NCBI RefSeq assembly: GCF_001941485.1
Contig: NZ_CP009247.1
Location: 1,426,001-1,490,000, forward strand
Direction of reading: 5' to 3'
Source of the DNA: Corynebacterium frankenforstense DSM 45800
GTDB taxonomy: Bacteria; Actinomycetota; Actinomycetes; Mycobacteriales; Mycobacteriaceae
Length of the DNA: 64,000 bases
The position numbers and the translations under genes are program-made. The notes under the pieces are model-generated. The model did not search any database and had not been told where the DNA came from. It was given only the letters and a program-made list of their open reading frames with translations. This document shows, piece by piece, positions 45,103 to 53,546 of this stretch. Each line of letters starts with the position of its first letter. The stretch's first letter is position 1.

Positions 45103-46227
45103 ATGTCCACTTCCCGTCCGTCCACCGCCCCGGACTTCCTGCTCTCCCGCGGCCACGGCTCCGTGCGCACCCAGGGTGCCGCGCGCACCTTCACCGAGGT
45201 CCCCGCCGCGGCGGCGGCCCTGCGTTCCGGCGAGGCGGAGATGGTCGTCGGCGCCCTGCCCTTCCTGCCCGACGCCCCGGCCGCGCTCACCGTCCCGGAG
45301 AGCATCATCCGCGAGCCCGGTGTGCTCCACCCGCACCCGTACTACCTCGAAGGTAAAGGCTCTGAACTTTACGCAAGCCTCGTGCGGGGCGACCCCGAGG
45401 CCGACGAGCATCGCGCGCGCGTCGCCGCCGCCGTCGAGGAAATCCGCGCAGGAGCGATGGACAAGGTCGTCCTCGCCCGCGCCGTCGACATCGCCTTCGA
45501 CCCGCCGGTCGACCCGCGCCTGGTCGCCGCCCGGCTGATCGACACCTCCGCACGCCACGACGGCTTCATCTGCGACCTCTCGCCGGCGGGCGGCCACTTC
45601 GCCGGGCGCATGCTCGTCGGCTCCTCCCCCGAGGTCCTGGTGCGCAAGTCCGGCACGACGGTCAGCGCCTACCCGCTGGCCGGCTCCGCCGCCCGCGCCG
45701 CCGACCCCGGACAGGACGCCGAGGTCGCCCGCGGACTGGCCGCCTCCGGCAAGGACCGCGCCGAGCACGCCTTCGTCGTCGAGCACCTGCGCGCCGCACT
45801 CGAGCCCGTCTGCTCGCGCCTTCAGATCCCCGACGAGCCGGAGCTGACCGCCACCAACGAGGTCTGGCACCTGGCCACCCCGATCACCGGCGAGCTCGAC
45901 GCCGGGCACGCGCACCTGACCGCCCTCGAGCTGGCCGCCCTGGTGCACCCCACCCCCGCCATCTGCGGCACGCCGACCGCCCCGGCCCGCGACTACATCG
46001 CGCGCGTCGAGTCGCCCCGCGGCTTCTACGCCGGCACGGTCGGCTGGGCGGACGCCGGCGGCGACGGCGAGTACATGGTCGCCATCCGCTGCGCCGAGGT
46101 CGCCGCCGACGGGGCCTCGGCACGGGCCTGGGCCGGCGGCGGCATCGTCGCCGACTCCGACCCCGACGCGGAGCTGGCCGAGACCACCGCGAAGCTCGGC
46201 ACCATCCTCGGCGCGCTCGGCCTCTGA
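45103..46227 (+). CDS. Isochorismate synthase
   Basis: A 374-residue chorismate-utilising enzyme of the MenF/EntC family, converting chorismate to isochorismate for menaquinone or catechol siderophores. Conserved blocks are MDKVVLARAVDI, PEVLVRKSGTTVSAYPLAGSAAR, LVHPTPAICGTPTAPARDYI and FYAGTVGWADAGGDGEYMVAIR. No partner genes for either pathway are adjacent, and no DtxR-type iron box is seen, so menaquinone supply is the simpler guess. ATG 45103 lies 8 nt after TAGACT (45089-45094): predicted leaderless. Confidence 0.92.
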   Translation: MSTSRPSTAPDFLLSRGHGSVRTQGAARTFTEVPAAAAALRSGEAEMVVGALPFLPDAPAALTVPESIIREPGVLHPHPYYLEGKGSELYASLVRGDPEADEHRARVAAAVEEIRAGAMDKVVLARAVDIAFDPPVDPRLVAARLIDTSARHDGFICDLSPAGGHFAGRMLVGSSPEVLVRKSGTTVSAYPLAGSAARAADPGQDAEVARGLAASGKDRAEHAFVVEHLRAALEPVCSRLQIPDEPELTATNEVWHLATPITGELDAGHAHLTALELAALVHPTPAICGTPTAPARDYIARVESPRGFYAGTVGWADAGGDGEYMVAIRCAEVAADGASARAWAGGGIVADSDPDAELAETTAKLGTILGALGL

Positions 46228-46303
46228 GCCACCCCGGGCACCAGCCCGAAACGGCCCCGGTCACGACCCCGGGCCCGCCGCGCCCGGGGCTAGCATGGCG
46301 GAC

Positions 46304-47512
46304 ATGAGCATCCAGATCGGCACCCGCCTCCTCGAGGACCACACCATCACCTGCCCGCTGACCGAGGAACCGGCCGACGCGCGCACCGTCGACGTCTTCG
46401 CCCGAGTGATCACCCCGCGCGGCGGCGAGGACTTTCCCTACCTGGTCTTCCTGCAGGGCGGGCCAGGCAACGAGTCGCCGGCGCTCTTCCCGTCCTGGAT
46501 GACCACCGCACTGACCCGCTACCGCGTCGTCCTGCTCGACCAGCGCGGCACCGGCCGCTCCACCCCGGTCGACCCGGAGAGCGCCACCGCCGAGTACCTG
46601 ACCCACCTGCGCGCCGACGCGATCGTGCGCGACTGCGAGGCCATGCGCGAGCACCTGGGGGCGAAGACCTGGAGCGTGCTCGGCCAGTCCTTCGGCGGCT
46701 TCACCCTCCTGCACTACCTGACCGTGCACCCGGAGAGCGTCGACGACGCCTACTTCACCGGCGGGCTGGCCCCGGTCGGCCACCGCGCCGAGGACATCTA
46801 CGCGACCACCTTCACCGAGCTGCGTCGTAAATCCCTCGCCTACTACGCACGCTTCCCGCACCACCGCGACGCCGTCGCCGAGCTCGTGGAACTGGCCGCC
46901 GCCGGCGAGCTGGTGCTGCCGGACTCCGAGGTCGTCTCCGTCTCGCGCGTGCGCAGCCTGGGCATGCTGCTCGGCTCCGACGACGGCTGGCTGAGCCTGT
47001 TCAACCTGCTCGAGCAGGACCCGCGCACCACCGCCTTCCGCCACGACCTCGCCGGTCTCCTGCCCTTCGGCGCGCGCAACCCGCTCTACTACGTCCTCCA
47101 CGAGTCCTCGATGGCCGACGGCGTGGTGACCGACTGGGCCGCCGAGCGCGCCATGCCCACCGACTTCGCCGAGGACCCGACGCTCCTGACCGGCGAGCAC
47201 GTCTCGCGCGAGTGGCTCGAGACCGTGCCGGGGCTGCGCCCCTGGGCCCCGGTCGCCCGCGAGCTGGCCGGCCAGCCGTGGAACCACCTCTACGACCCGG
47301 TCGCCCTCGAGGAGTCCGGCGCGCGCGGTGCGGCGGCCGTCTACGTCAACGACGCCTACGTGCCGCTCGAGTTCTCCCGCGAGACCGCCGGCTTCATGCC
47401 CGGCCTGCGCACCTGGGTGACCAGCGAGCACGAGCACAACGGGCTGCGCGCCTCCGACGGCGCGGTGCTCGCCCACCTCTTCGAGCTCGCCGACGGCACC
47501 CGCCTGCGTTAG
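46304..47512 (+). CDS. pip: Proline iminopeptidase (S33 alpha/beta hydrolase)
   Basis: A 402-residue cytoplasmic peptidase that releases N-terminal proline. The oxyanion motif is LQGGPGNESP, the strand-helix block LLDQRGTGRSTPVD, the nucleophile elbow GQSFGGFTLLHY, and a late His in TSEHEHNGLR completes the triad. ATG 46304 lies 7 nt after TAGCAT (46291-46296); the ATG at 46295 overlaps that hexamer and is rejected. Transcription is predicted leaderless. Family assignment is firm; the natural substrate is inferred. Confidence 0.92.
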   Translation: MSIQIGTRLLEDHTITCPLTEEPADARTVDVFARVITPRGGEDFPYLVFLQGGPGNESPALFPSWMTTALTRYRVVLLDQRGTGRSTPVDPESATAEYLTHLRADAIVRDCEAMREHLGAKTWSVLGQSFGGFTLLHYLTVHPESVDDAYFTGGLAPVGHRAEDIYATTFTELRRKSLAYYARFPHHRDAVAELVELAAAGELVLPDSEVVSVSRVRSLGMLLGSDDGWLSLFNLLEQDPRTTAFRHDLAGLLPFGARNPLYYVLHESSMADGVVTDWAAERAMPTDFAEDPTLLTGEHVSREWLETVPGLRPWAPVARELAGQPWNHLYDPVALEESGARGAAAVYVNDAYVPLEFSRETAGFMPGLRTWVTSEHEHNGLRASDGAVLAHLFELADGTRLR

Positions 47513-47515
47513 AGA

Positions 47516-47531
47516 GATTGCCGACGCCGCG
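47516..47531 (+). repeat. Dispersed short motif, copy 7
   Basis: GATTGCCGACGCCGCG starts 3 bp after the pip stop and, with the next bases, folds as GCCGAC-GCCGC-GTCGGT. Confidence 0.65.
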
Positions 47532-47605
47532 TCGGTCACCCGGGGCGGTTCCGTGCGGCGGGTGCCCTCGCGCGCGGGCGCTTTGGCTAATGTTGCGGGG
47601 TAACT

Positions 47606-48817
47606 GTGGACCGGAAGAGAAAGGGTGACCGAGGCGTGGACGGTGAGCCGCGGACCGGACGCGAGGCCACCGACGTGCGCCCCGCGGCCGTGGGCGAGAC
47701 GGCAGACCCCGTGGGCGGCCGCGCCGCGGTGCGCCCCGGGAGCCGGAGCGCCGCGCGGCGCCGGGGCAGGATCCCGGTGGGCGTGGCCGTCGGGGTGCTG
47801 CTGGTGATGGTGCTGGCCGCGGCCGTGCTGCTGATCGCCGGGTCGCGCCACGAGACCCCGATCGGCCCGCTGGGTTGGACCACCTCGGAGATCGAGGGCT
47901 TCACCGACGGCGAGCAGTTCCGCTCCTGCGACTTCGGCGAGGCCTTCTACTCCCGTGCCGGCGTCGAGGACGTCACCGTCGCCGAGGGCGGGCGCGAGGA
48001 CGGGCAGACGGAGTGCTCGGGCTGGATCGCCGTCGGCGACGCGCGGGTGACCGCCTCGGTGATCGTGGAACCCGCCGGCGAGCAGAAGCGCGAGAAGATC
48101 TCCTCGGATCTTCCCGGCCTCGAGGAGTGGACCAGCTCGGGCGACCCTGGCGGCGACGGCTTCGAGGGCAGCCTGGCCGGGCGCCCCAACTGCCGGATGA
48201 CCGGGCCGGGCAGCCTCGCCAGCGTGGCGGTCTCCGTCAACGGCCCCTGCTCGCTCGCCGCGCCGCTGGCTCGTCAGCTGCAGAACTTCGGCGTCCAGCT
48301 CGACGAGGAGCACTTTGCCCACGGGCTGCTGGCCGTCTCCGGCCCGGACTACCTCGACGTCGGCGAGCCCGAGGGTGAGCTCTCCTGGGCGCGCTACGAC
48401 GAGCGCATCGGCGCGGCCTCCGCCCCGGGCGAGACCCTCGACGCCGGCAACGCGGACTTCCCCGGCTCCACGCTGCGCCTCGACTCCGCGCGGGCGGACA
48501 CCCTGGAGGTCTGCGCCGAGACCACCTTCGTGCTCGGCGAAGACGCCGCCGGCTCGACGACGGTGCGCGTGCCGACGCTGGTGGCCGTCACCCCGAACGG
48601 CGAGACGTCCTTCCTCTCCCCCGTCGAGGACGGCCTGTCCCTCGCCGTGGGCGAGGCCCGTGGGATCACCTACTGCGGCGAAGGCGTCGGCACCATCGCC
48701 GGTGACTTCGAGCTGCTGGTCATCCCCTTCACCTTCGCCGCGGACGCCGACACCTCGCGTGTCGACGAGGCCGCCACCGCCGCGCCCGACTACTGGGCGG
48801 TTCCGGTCCGGACCTGA
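47606..48817 (+). CDS. Six-cysteine membrane-anchored protein A (unknown family)
   Basis: A 403-residue protein I do not recognise. A basic, low-complexity cytoplasmic part (1-55) precedes one membrane segment (about 56-78, VGVAVGVLLVMVLAAAVLLIAG) and an extracellular domain starting GPLGWTTSEIEGFTDGEQF. The ectodomain has six Cys in the contexts RSCDFGEAFY, TECSGW, PNCRM, GPCSLAAPLARQL, EVCAETTF and TYCGEG. All six align with those of the next gene, suggesting three disulfides. GTG 47606 sits 12 nt after TAATGT; GTG 47636 is an alternative start with AAAGGG upstream. Confidence 0.78.
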   Translation: MDRKRKGDRGVDGEPRTGREATDVRPAAVGETADPVGGRAAVRPGSRSAARRRGRIPVGVAVGVLLVMVLAAAVLLIAGSRHETPIGPLGWTTSEIEGFTDGEQFRSCDFGEAFYSRAGVEDVTVAEGGREDGQTECSGWIAVGDARVTASVIVEPAGEQKREKISSDLPGLEEWTSSGDPGGDGFEGSLAGRPNCRMTGPGSLASVAVSVNGPCSLAAPLARQLQNFGVQLDEEHFAHGLLAVSGPDYLDVGEPEGELSWARYDERIGAASAPGETLDAGNADFPGSTLRLDSARADTLEVCAETTFVLGEDAAGSTTVRVPTLVAVTPNGETSFLSPVEDGLSLAVGEARGITYCGEGVGTIAGDFELLVIPFTFAADADTSRVDEAATAAPDYWAVPVRT

Positions 48818-48952
48818 CCGGGAACCGCCCCTCCAGTTCTCTTGTTCCCCGGTGCCCGGGCGCGGACCACTCCCCATTCGCTTTCCGGTGGCCGCTTCCC
48901 ACGGTTAACCTGTCAAATGACTTGTTGAACGCTGCCAATGACGGGAGAACCG

Positions 48953-50314
48953 ATGAACGACACCTGGGGAAGCGGCGGCGACGCGGGGAACAACCCCGGT
49001 CCCGGCCAGTGGAACAACCCCGCGGATGACGGCCAGTGGGGCGCCGATCCTGCAGGCCGGCAGGGCCACGCCGGAGGACACGAGGGTCATCCCGCGGCCC
49101 CGCAGGGCTACCCCGCAGGCCGGCAGGGCTATCCCGCGCCCCAGCAGGGCTATCCCGCGACCCGGCAGGGCTACCCCGTGCCGCAGGGCGGCGGCTACGG
49201 CGGCCCCGGCGGTCCCGCCGGCCCCGTCCCCGGCGGTGCCCCCGCGAAGTCCCGGCGCCGGTGGTGGCCGCTGACCGTGATCGCGGTCGTGCTCGTCGCC
49301 GCGCTCGTCGCGGGCGGCCTGCTCTACCGGCACTCCCAGCGCGACGCCCCGCCCGGCCCGCTCGGCTGGTCCGCCGACGACGTCGCGGACAAGACCGACG
49401 GCGGCGACTTCACCGACTGCGACTTCGGCGACGACTTCTACGAGAGCGCCGGTATCCGGGACTCCGAGGTCCACTCCCCGGAGAAGTGCACCGGCACGGT
49501 GCACGCCGGCACCGCCCGGATCCCCGTCGACATCACCACGACCGAGGCCAAGGAGGCGGACGTCCCGGACGACGCCGGCGCCGCCGACCTGCCCGGGCTC
49601 GAGGACTGGAAGATGCTGCGCACGTCCACCGGTGGAGACGGTGAGTGGTGGGATAACGGCGCGGCCTGCAACCTCTACGGCCGTGGGTCGCTCAAGGGCG
49701 TCCACCTGCGGGCGACGGGAGACTGCGCGTTCATCGCCCCGGCCGCCCGCCAGCTGAGCAACCTAGCCAAACAGTACGAGTTCGACACCACCGACCACGA
49801 CCTCTTCGACTTCTCCTCCCCCGAGTACATCGAGGTCGGCACCGCCGACGGCAAGGCGGACACCGAGGAGTTCTCGAAGCGCCTGGCCAACGCCAAGCCC
49901 CGCGAGGAGGAGATCGACCCCGACACCCCTGACTTCCCTGGATCGGGGCTGAAGCTCAACGAGTTCGAGACCGTGGCCGACACCGGTTCCGGTAAGGGCA
50001 AGATCTGCGCGCACACCACCTACCGCCTGGGTGAGGACGTCAACGACGCGCCCCACTTCTCGACCCCCAAGATGTGGCTGATGGCCCCGACGGGCGAGGT
50101 TGTCAAGCTCATCGAGCCGCGGTCCTCGTACCGGATGTCCCCGGGCGACACCCACGACATCGATTACTGCGGCCAGACGTTCCGATCCATCAGCGGCGAG
50201 TTCGACGCGGTCCTGATCGTCTTCCCCACCGACACGTCGGGATCCTTCTCCCACGACGAGAGCGAGGACGCACTGGCCAGCGAGACCTTCTGGAAGGTTC
50301 CGGTCAAGCTCTGA
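48953..50314 (+). CDS. Six-cysteine membrane-anchored protein B (paralogue of A)
   Basis: A 453-residue protein with the same plan: a disordered Gly/Pro-rich cytoplasmic region containing four QGYP heptads (residues 51-78), one membrane segment (about 104-124), and an ectodomain starting GPLGWSADDVADKTDGGDF. Its six Cys (TDCDFGDDFY, EKCTGT, AACNLY, GDCAFIAPAARQL, KICAHTTY, DYCGQTF) match protein A one for one, as do PDFPGS, LGED and the SGEFDAVLIVFP end. ATG 48953 follows GGGAG. The 135-bp gap from gene A suggests separate or shared transcription. Function is unknown; a cell-envelope role is inferred. Confidence 0.8.
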   Translation: MNDTWGSGGDAGNNPGPGQWNNPADDGQWGADPAGRQGHAGGHEGHPAAPQGYPAGRQGYPAPQQGYPATRQGYPVPQGGGYGGPGGPAGPVPGGAPAKSRRRWWPLTVIAVVLVAALVAGGLLYRHSQRDAPPGPLGWSADDVADKTDGGDFTDCDFGDDFYESAGIRDSEVHSPEKCTGTVHAGTARIPVDITTTEAKEADVPDDAGAADLPGLEDWKMLRTSTGGDGEWWDNGAACNLYGRGSLKGVHLRATGDCAFIAPAARQLSNLAKQYEFDTTDHDLFDFSSPEYIEVGTADGKADTEEFSKRLANAKPREEEIDPDTPDFPGSGLKLNEFETVADTGSGKGKICAHTTYRLGEDVNDAPHFSTPKMWLMAPTGEVVKLIEPRSSYRMSPGDTHDIDYCGQTFRSISGEFDAVLIVFPTDTSGSFSHDESEDALASETFWKVPVKL

Positions 50315-50344
50315 GCGGCGACAGGCCCCGGCGCGCGTGCGCCA

Positions 50345-50407
50345 GGGCCTGTTTCAGCGGGGGCCTGTTTCAGCGGGGTCCTGTTCCACCGGGGCCTGCG
50401 CCCCCGG
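50345..50407. repeat. Tandem repeat, 16-bp unit, about 3.9 copies
   Basis: GGGCCTGTTTCAGCGG is repeated exactly at 50345 and 50361, then diverges at 50377 (GGTCCTGTTCCACCGG) and 50393. It lies between protein B and odx, which converge. Confidence 0.88.
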
Positions 50408-50420
50408 AGGAAGCCGCGCG

Positions 50421-51218
50421 TCAGGCGCGCTCGACCGGGTTGCCCAGCACGCCGACGCCGGGCACCTCGATCTCGATGTAGTCGCCGGGCTCCATCGGCG
50501 CGGTGCCGGCCGGCGAGCCGGTGCAGATCACGTCGCCGGGCAACAGCGTCATCGACGCGGTGATGAACTCGATGATCTCGCCGAGGTCCATGATCATCTG
50601 GTTCGAGTTCGAGTCCTGCTTGACCTCGGTGACCCCGCCGTGGGTCAGCCGCGCCTTGATCGGCAGGTCGTCGGTCTCGATGGCGTCCAGGTCGGTCTGG
50701 ATCCACGGGCCCAGCGGGCAGAACGTGTCGATGCCCTTGGCACGGGCCCACTGGCCGTCGGAGAACTGCAGGTCGCGCGAGGAGACGTCGTTGACCACGG
50801 TGTAGCCGAGGACGACGTCGCGCCAGTTGTCGGCCTTGACGTTCTTGCACGGCTTGCCGATGATCAGCGCCAGCTCACCCTCGAACTCGACGCGGGTGGC
50901 GAAGTCGGGGATGCGGATCGGCGCGCCCGGGCCGACGACGGCCGTCGGGGGCTTGATGAACAGCGTCGGCGGCAACTGCTCGGCGGACTGCTTGAAGACC
51001 TCGGCGACGTGGTCGGCGTAGTTGCGGCCGATGGCCACCACCTTGCCGGGCAGCATCGGCGCGAGCAGCCGGTACTCCCCCTCCCGGTACTCCTTGCCCG
51101 TGTACTGCGGGGCGGTGAACGGGGTGGCCGCGATGGCCTTGGCGGTCAGGTCGTCGCCTTCACCGTCCATGACGGCGAAGGACATACCCTCCGGGGTGGC
51201 AATTCTGGCGAAACGCAT
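50421..51218 (-). CDS. odx: FAH-superfamily oxaloacetate decarboxylase (Odx-like)
   Basis: A 265-residue fumarylacetoacetate-hydrolase-fold enzyme. Metal ligands are in RVEFEGELALIIG (two Glu) and VVNDVSSRDLQF (Asp); KPPTAVVGPG and LPGDVICTGSPAGTAPMEPGD are conserved. C. glutamicum Cg1458, which lies near gltX, is a soluble oxaloacetate decarboxylase of this family, and the position here matches. An acylpyruvase or isomerase activity is the main alternative. ATG 51218 lies 7 nt after TAGGCT (51231-51226): predicted leaderless. Confidence 0.85.
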   Translation of the reverse strand: MRFARIATPEGMSFAVMDGEGDDLTAKAIAATPFTAPQYTGKEYREGEYRLLAPMLPGKVVAIGRNYADHVAEVFKQSAEQLPPTLFIKPPTAVVGPGAPIRIPDFATRVEFEGELALIIGKPCKNVKADNWRDVVLGYTVVNDVSSRDLQFSDGQWARAKGIDTFCPLGPWIQTDLDAIETDDLPIKARLTHGGVTEVKQDSNSNQMIMDLGEIIEFITASMTLLPGDVICTGSPAGTAPMEPGDYIEIEVPGVGVLGNPVERA

Positions 51219-51314
51219 GCAGGGCAGCCTACCCGCCGCCACCACCTCCGGCAGACACCGGCGTGGGGGTAAAAATGGGGTGATCGCTCACACCGCCCCG
51301 AAAGAAGACCCTCC

Positions 51315-52850
51315 GTGACCGTCCTCGCCGCCCTGGTCGGCCTCATGCTGGCCACCGTCATCGTCGTCGCCGTCGGCGACCGCGCGGGCCTGCCCTGGCC
51401 CGTGCTCCTGGTGCTGCTCACCGCCGGCGCCCTGTTCCTGCCCGGCCTGCCGGATCTCGAGGTGCCCGCCGAGATGATCCTGCCGATCTTCCTGCCGCCC
51501 CTTTTGTGGGCGCTGGCCCGGCGCACCTCCTGGGGCTCGATCCGCGCCCAGCTGTCCACCATCGTCTCGCTGTCCGTGCTGCTCGTCTTCGTCACCGTCG
51601 CCGCCCTGGCCGGCACCGCCCTGTGGCTGATGCCCGGTCTGGGCCTGGCCGGGGCCATCGTGCTGGCCGCGGCCCTCGCCCCGCCGGACCCCGTCGCCGT
51701 CGACGCCGTGGCCGAGCCGGTGGGCATCCCCCGGCGCATCACCTCGGCGCTGGCCTCGGAGGGACTGTTCAACGACGCCGCCTCCATCGTCACCTTCCAC
51801 CTCGGCCTGGCCGCCCTGCTCGCCGGCGAGGACGTCTCCTTTGCCGGGGGCGTCCTCGACTTCGTCTGGGCCGTCATCGCCTCGGTGGTCATCGGGCTTG
51901 TCGCCGGGCGCGCGACCGCCTGGTTCACCGACCACGTCGGCGACACCACCGCGCGTAACGCCCTGAGCTGGGTCGTGCCCTTCGCCGTCTACCTGCTCGC
52001 CGAGGAGGTCGCCGCCAGCGGGGTGATCGCCGTGGTCATCGCCGCCGTCGAGCTGACCAGCCGGGCCTCCCTGGGCGCCGAGGACCGCCTGTCCGGCGGC
52101 GCGTTCTGGGGCACCGTCGAGATGCTCTTCACCGGTGTGGCCTTCGGCCTGATCGGGCTGTCGGTGCGCGACGCCGTCGAGGAGGTCGGCGCCGAGCTGT
52201 GGCACGCCGCCTGGGTCGGCGCGGTCCTCGCCGTGGTCGCCGTCGTGGTGCGCGGTATCTGGCTGTGGCTGCTCTACCGGGTCAACATCCGCCGCGGGCG
52301 GCGCGCCACCGCCCCGCTGCGCCTCCAGGAGGTGCTGCTGATGACCTGGTCCGGCATGCGCGGGCTGGTCACCCTGGCGCTGGTGCTGTCCATCCCGGCG
52401 GGTGCCTCGGACACCCTGCACCACGAGGCCGCCGTCATCGCCCTGGTCGTGCTCCTGTTGACCATGGTGCTGCCCGGGCTGACCCTGCCGGCGCTGATGC
52501 GCGCGCTCGACCTGGTGGAGAGCCCCGAGCAGGTCGACCACCTGCACGACCGGGCCCGGCGCGCCGCGCGCGACTACCTGGCCGGGCACACCCGCGACCT
52601 TCCCGAGGAGGCCCACGAGGCGGTCGGGCGCTGGGTGCGGGTGCGTTTCGACGAGCACGAGTCCGGCCACGGCCCCGACCACGAGGAGATCGAGCGCTGG
52701 CGCGGGGCGGCCCAACAGCTGCGGCTGGCCTCGCTGCGCGCGGCCCAGCAGGAGCTGCTCGCCGCCCGGGGTGAGCGCGGGGTGGACCCGGGGGCGGTCG
52801 ACGAGGTGCTCCAGGAGATCGACCGGATGATCCTGGCCGCCCGCGGCTGA
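51315..52850 (+). CDS. Cation/proton antiporter, CPA1 (NhaP-like)
   Basis: A 511-residue membrane antiporter exchanging Na+ or K+ for protons. About 12 hydrophobic segments cover residues 3-400. Key blocks are ALAPPDPVAVDAV and SEGLFNDAASIVTFH, the latter holding the paired N-D of CPA1 exchangers, and WSGMRGLVTLALVLSIP. The hydrophilic C-terminal 110 residues form a cytoplasmic helical tail (RAARDYLAGHT). GTG 51315 has a weak AAAGAAGA site. It diverges from odx. Confidence 0.92.
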   Translation: MTVLAALVGLMLATVIVVAVGDRAGLPWPVLLVLLTAGALFLPGLPDLEVPAEMILPIFLPPLLWALARRTSWGSIRAQLSTIVSLSVLLVFVTVAALAGTALWLMPGLGLAGAIVLAAALAPPDPVAVDAVAEPVGIPRRITSALASEGLFNDAASIVTFHLGLAALLAGEDVSFAGGVLDFVWAVIASVVIGLVAGRATAWFTDHVGDTTARNALSWVVPFAVYLLAEEVAASGVIAVVIAAVELTSRASLGAEDRLSGGAFWGTVEMLFTGVAFGLIGLSVRDAVEEVGAELWHAAWVGAVLAVVAVVVRGIWLWLLYRVNIRRGRRATAPLRLQEVLLMTWSGMRGLVTLALVLSIPAGASDTLHHEAAVIALVVLLLTMVLPGLTLPALMRALDLVESPEQVDHLHDRARRAARDYLAGHTRDLPEEAHEAVGRWVRVRFDEHESGHGPDHEEIERWRGAAQQLRLASLRAAQQELLAARGERGVDPGAVDEVLQEIDRMILAARG

Positions 52851-52872
52851 CACCCCGTATACCGCACGATCT

Positions 52873-52932
52873 ACCGCACGAGCGTGCGTGTCACCGCACG
52901 AGCGTGCGTGTCACCGCACGAGCGTGCGCGCC
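52873..52932. repeat. Tandem repeat, 20-bp palindromic unit, 3 copies
   Basis: ACCGCACGAGCGTGCGTGTC starts at 52873, 52893 and 52913. Each unit contains the hairpin CGCACG-AG-CGTGCG. The third copy encodes the last codons of the exonuclease (TLVR and the stop), so the two others look like duplications of the gene end. Confidence 0.93.
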
Positions 52933-53546
52933 GGACGGTCCTCTCTGCCGGCGGTCTGGGCGAGGAAGAGCTCCGCGCAGGCCAGCGCGTCGGTCAGCGC
53001 CCCGTGGTTGCGGTAGGCCGGTAGCCCGTGGCGGGCCCTGGCTCTGGGCAGGCGGAGGTCCTCCCCGCGTGGGTAGGTGCCGCGCCGCTCCATCCCCGTG
53101 CGCTCGAGGTCCATCGTGTCGACCACCGGCACCCCGCGCAGGCGAAGGAAACGCAGCTCCATCGGGGCGAAGTGCGCGAGCAGCACGCGGCCGTCAAGTG
53201 CCTCGGTGACCGCCCGGCGCGCCGCGACGGGCTCGACTCCGCCGGCCACCGCGTCGTCGCCGATTCCGTGCACGGTGGCGGACTGGCCCACCTCGCCGCC
53301 GCGCACGATGAGGCGACCGGCCTCCCCGAGGCGGATCTCACGGTCCTCGACGGGCACCCAGGCGACCTCGACGAGGCGGTCGCGGCGGGGGTCCAGTCCC
53401 GTGGTCTCGACGTCGACGGCCACAAGGCGCAGCTCGCCGATACTGCGGCGAGGCAGGCGGGCGCGCGCCGGGGAGAGGAGTTCACCGAGGCGCGCCCACA
53501 GCCCGTCCGCGCCACTCGTCCGACCCCCGGTGTCGCGGCCCGTCAT
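52911..53546 (-). CDS. DnaQ-like 3'-5' exonuclease
   Basis: A 211-residue DEDDh exonuclease. Exo I is VAVDVETTGLDPRRDRLVEVAWV (D-x-E), Exo II HFAPMELRFLRLRGVPVVDTMDL, and Exo III HGALTDALACAELFL, which carries the final Asp. ATG 53546 overlaps the stop of the DUF294 gene (ATGA), so translation is coupled. Proteins of this size act on DNA or RNA ends rather than as a full polymerase subunit. The coupling to a nucleotidyltransferase-like protein is the main clue to its role. Confidence 0.9.
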   Translation of the reverse strand: MTGRDTGGRTSGADGLWARLGELLSPARARLPRRSIGELRLVAVDVETTGLDPRRDRLVEVAWVPVEDREIRLGEAGRLIVRGGEVGQSATVHGIGDDAVAGGVEPVAARRAVTEALDGRVLLAHFAPMELRFLRLRGVPVVDTMDLERTGMERRGTYPRGEDLRLPRARARHGLPAYRNHGALTDALACAELFLAQTAGREDRPARTLVR

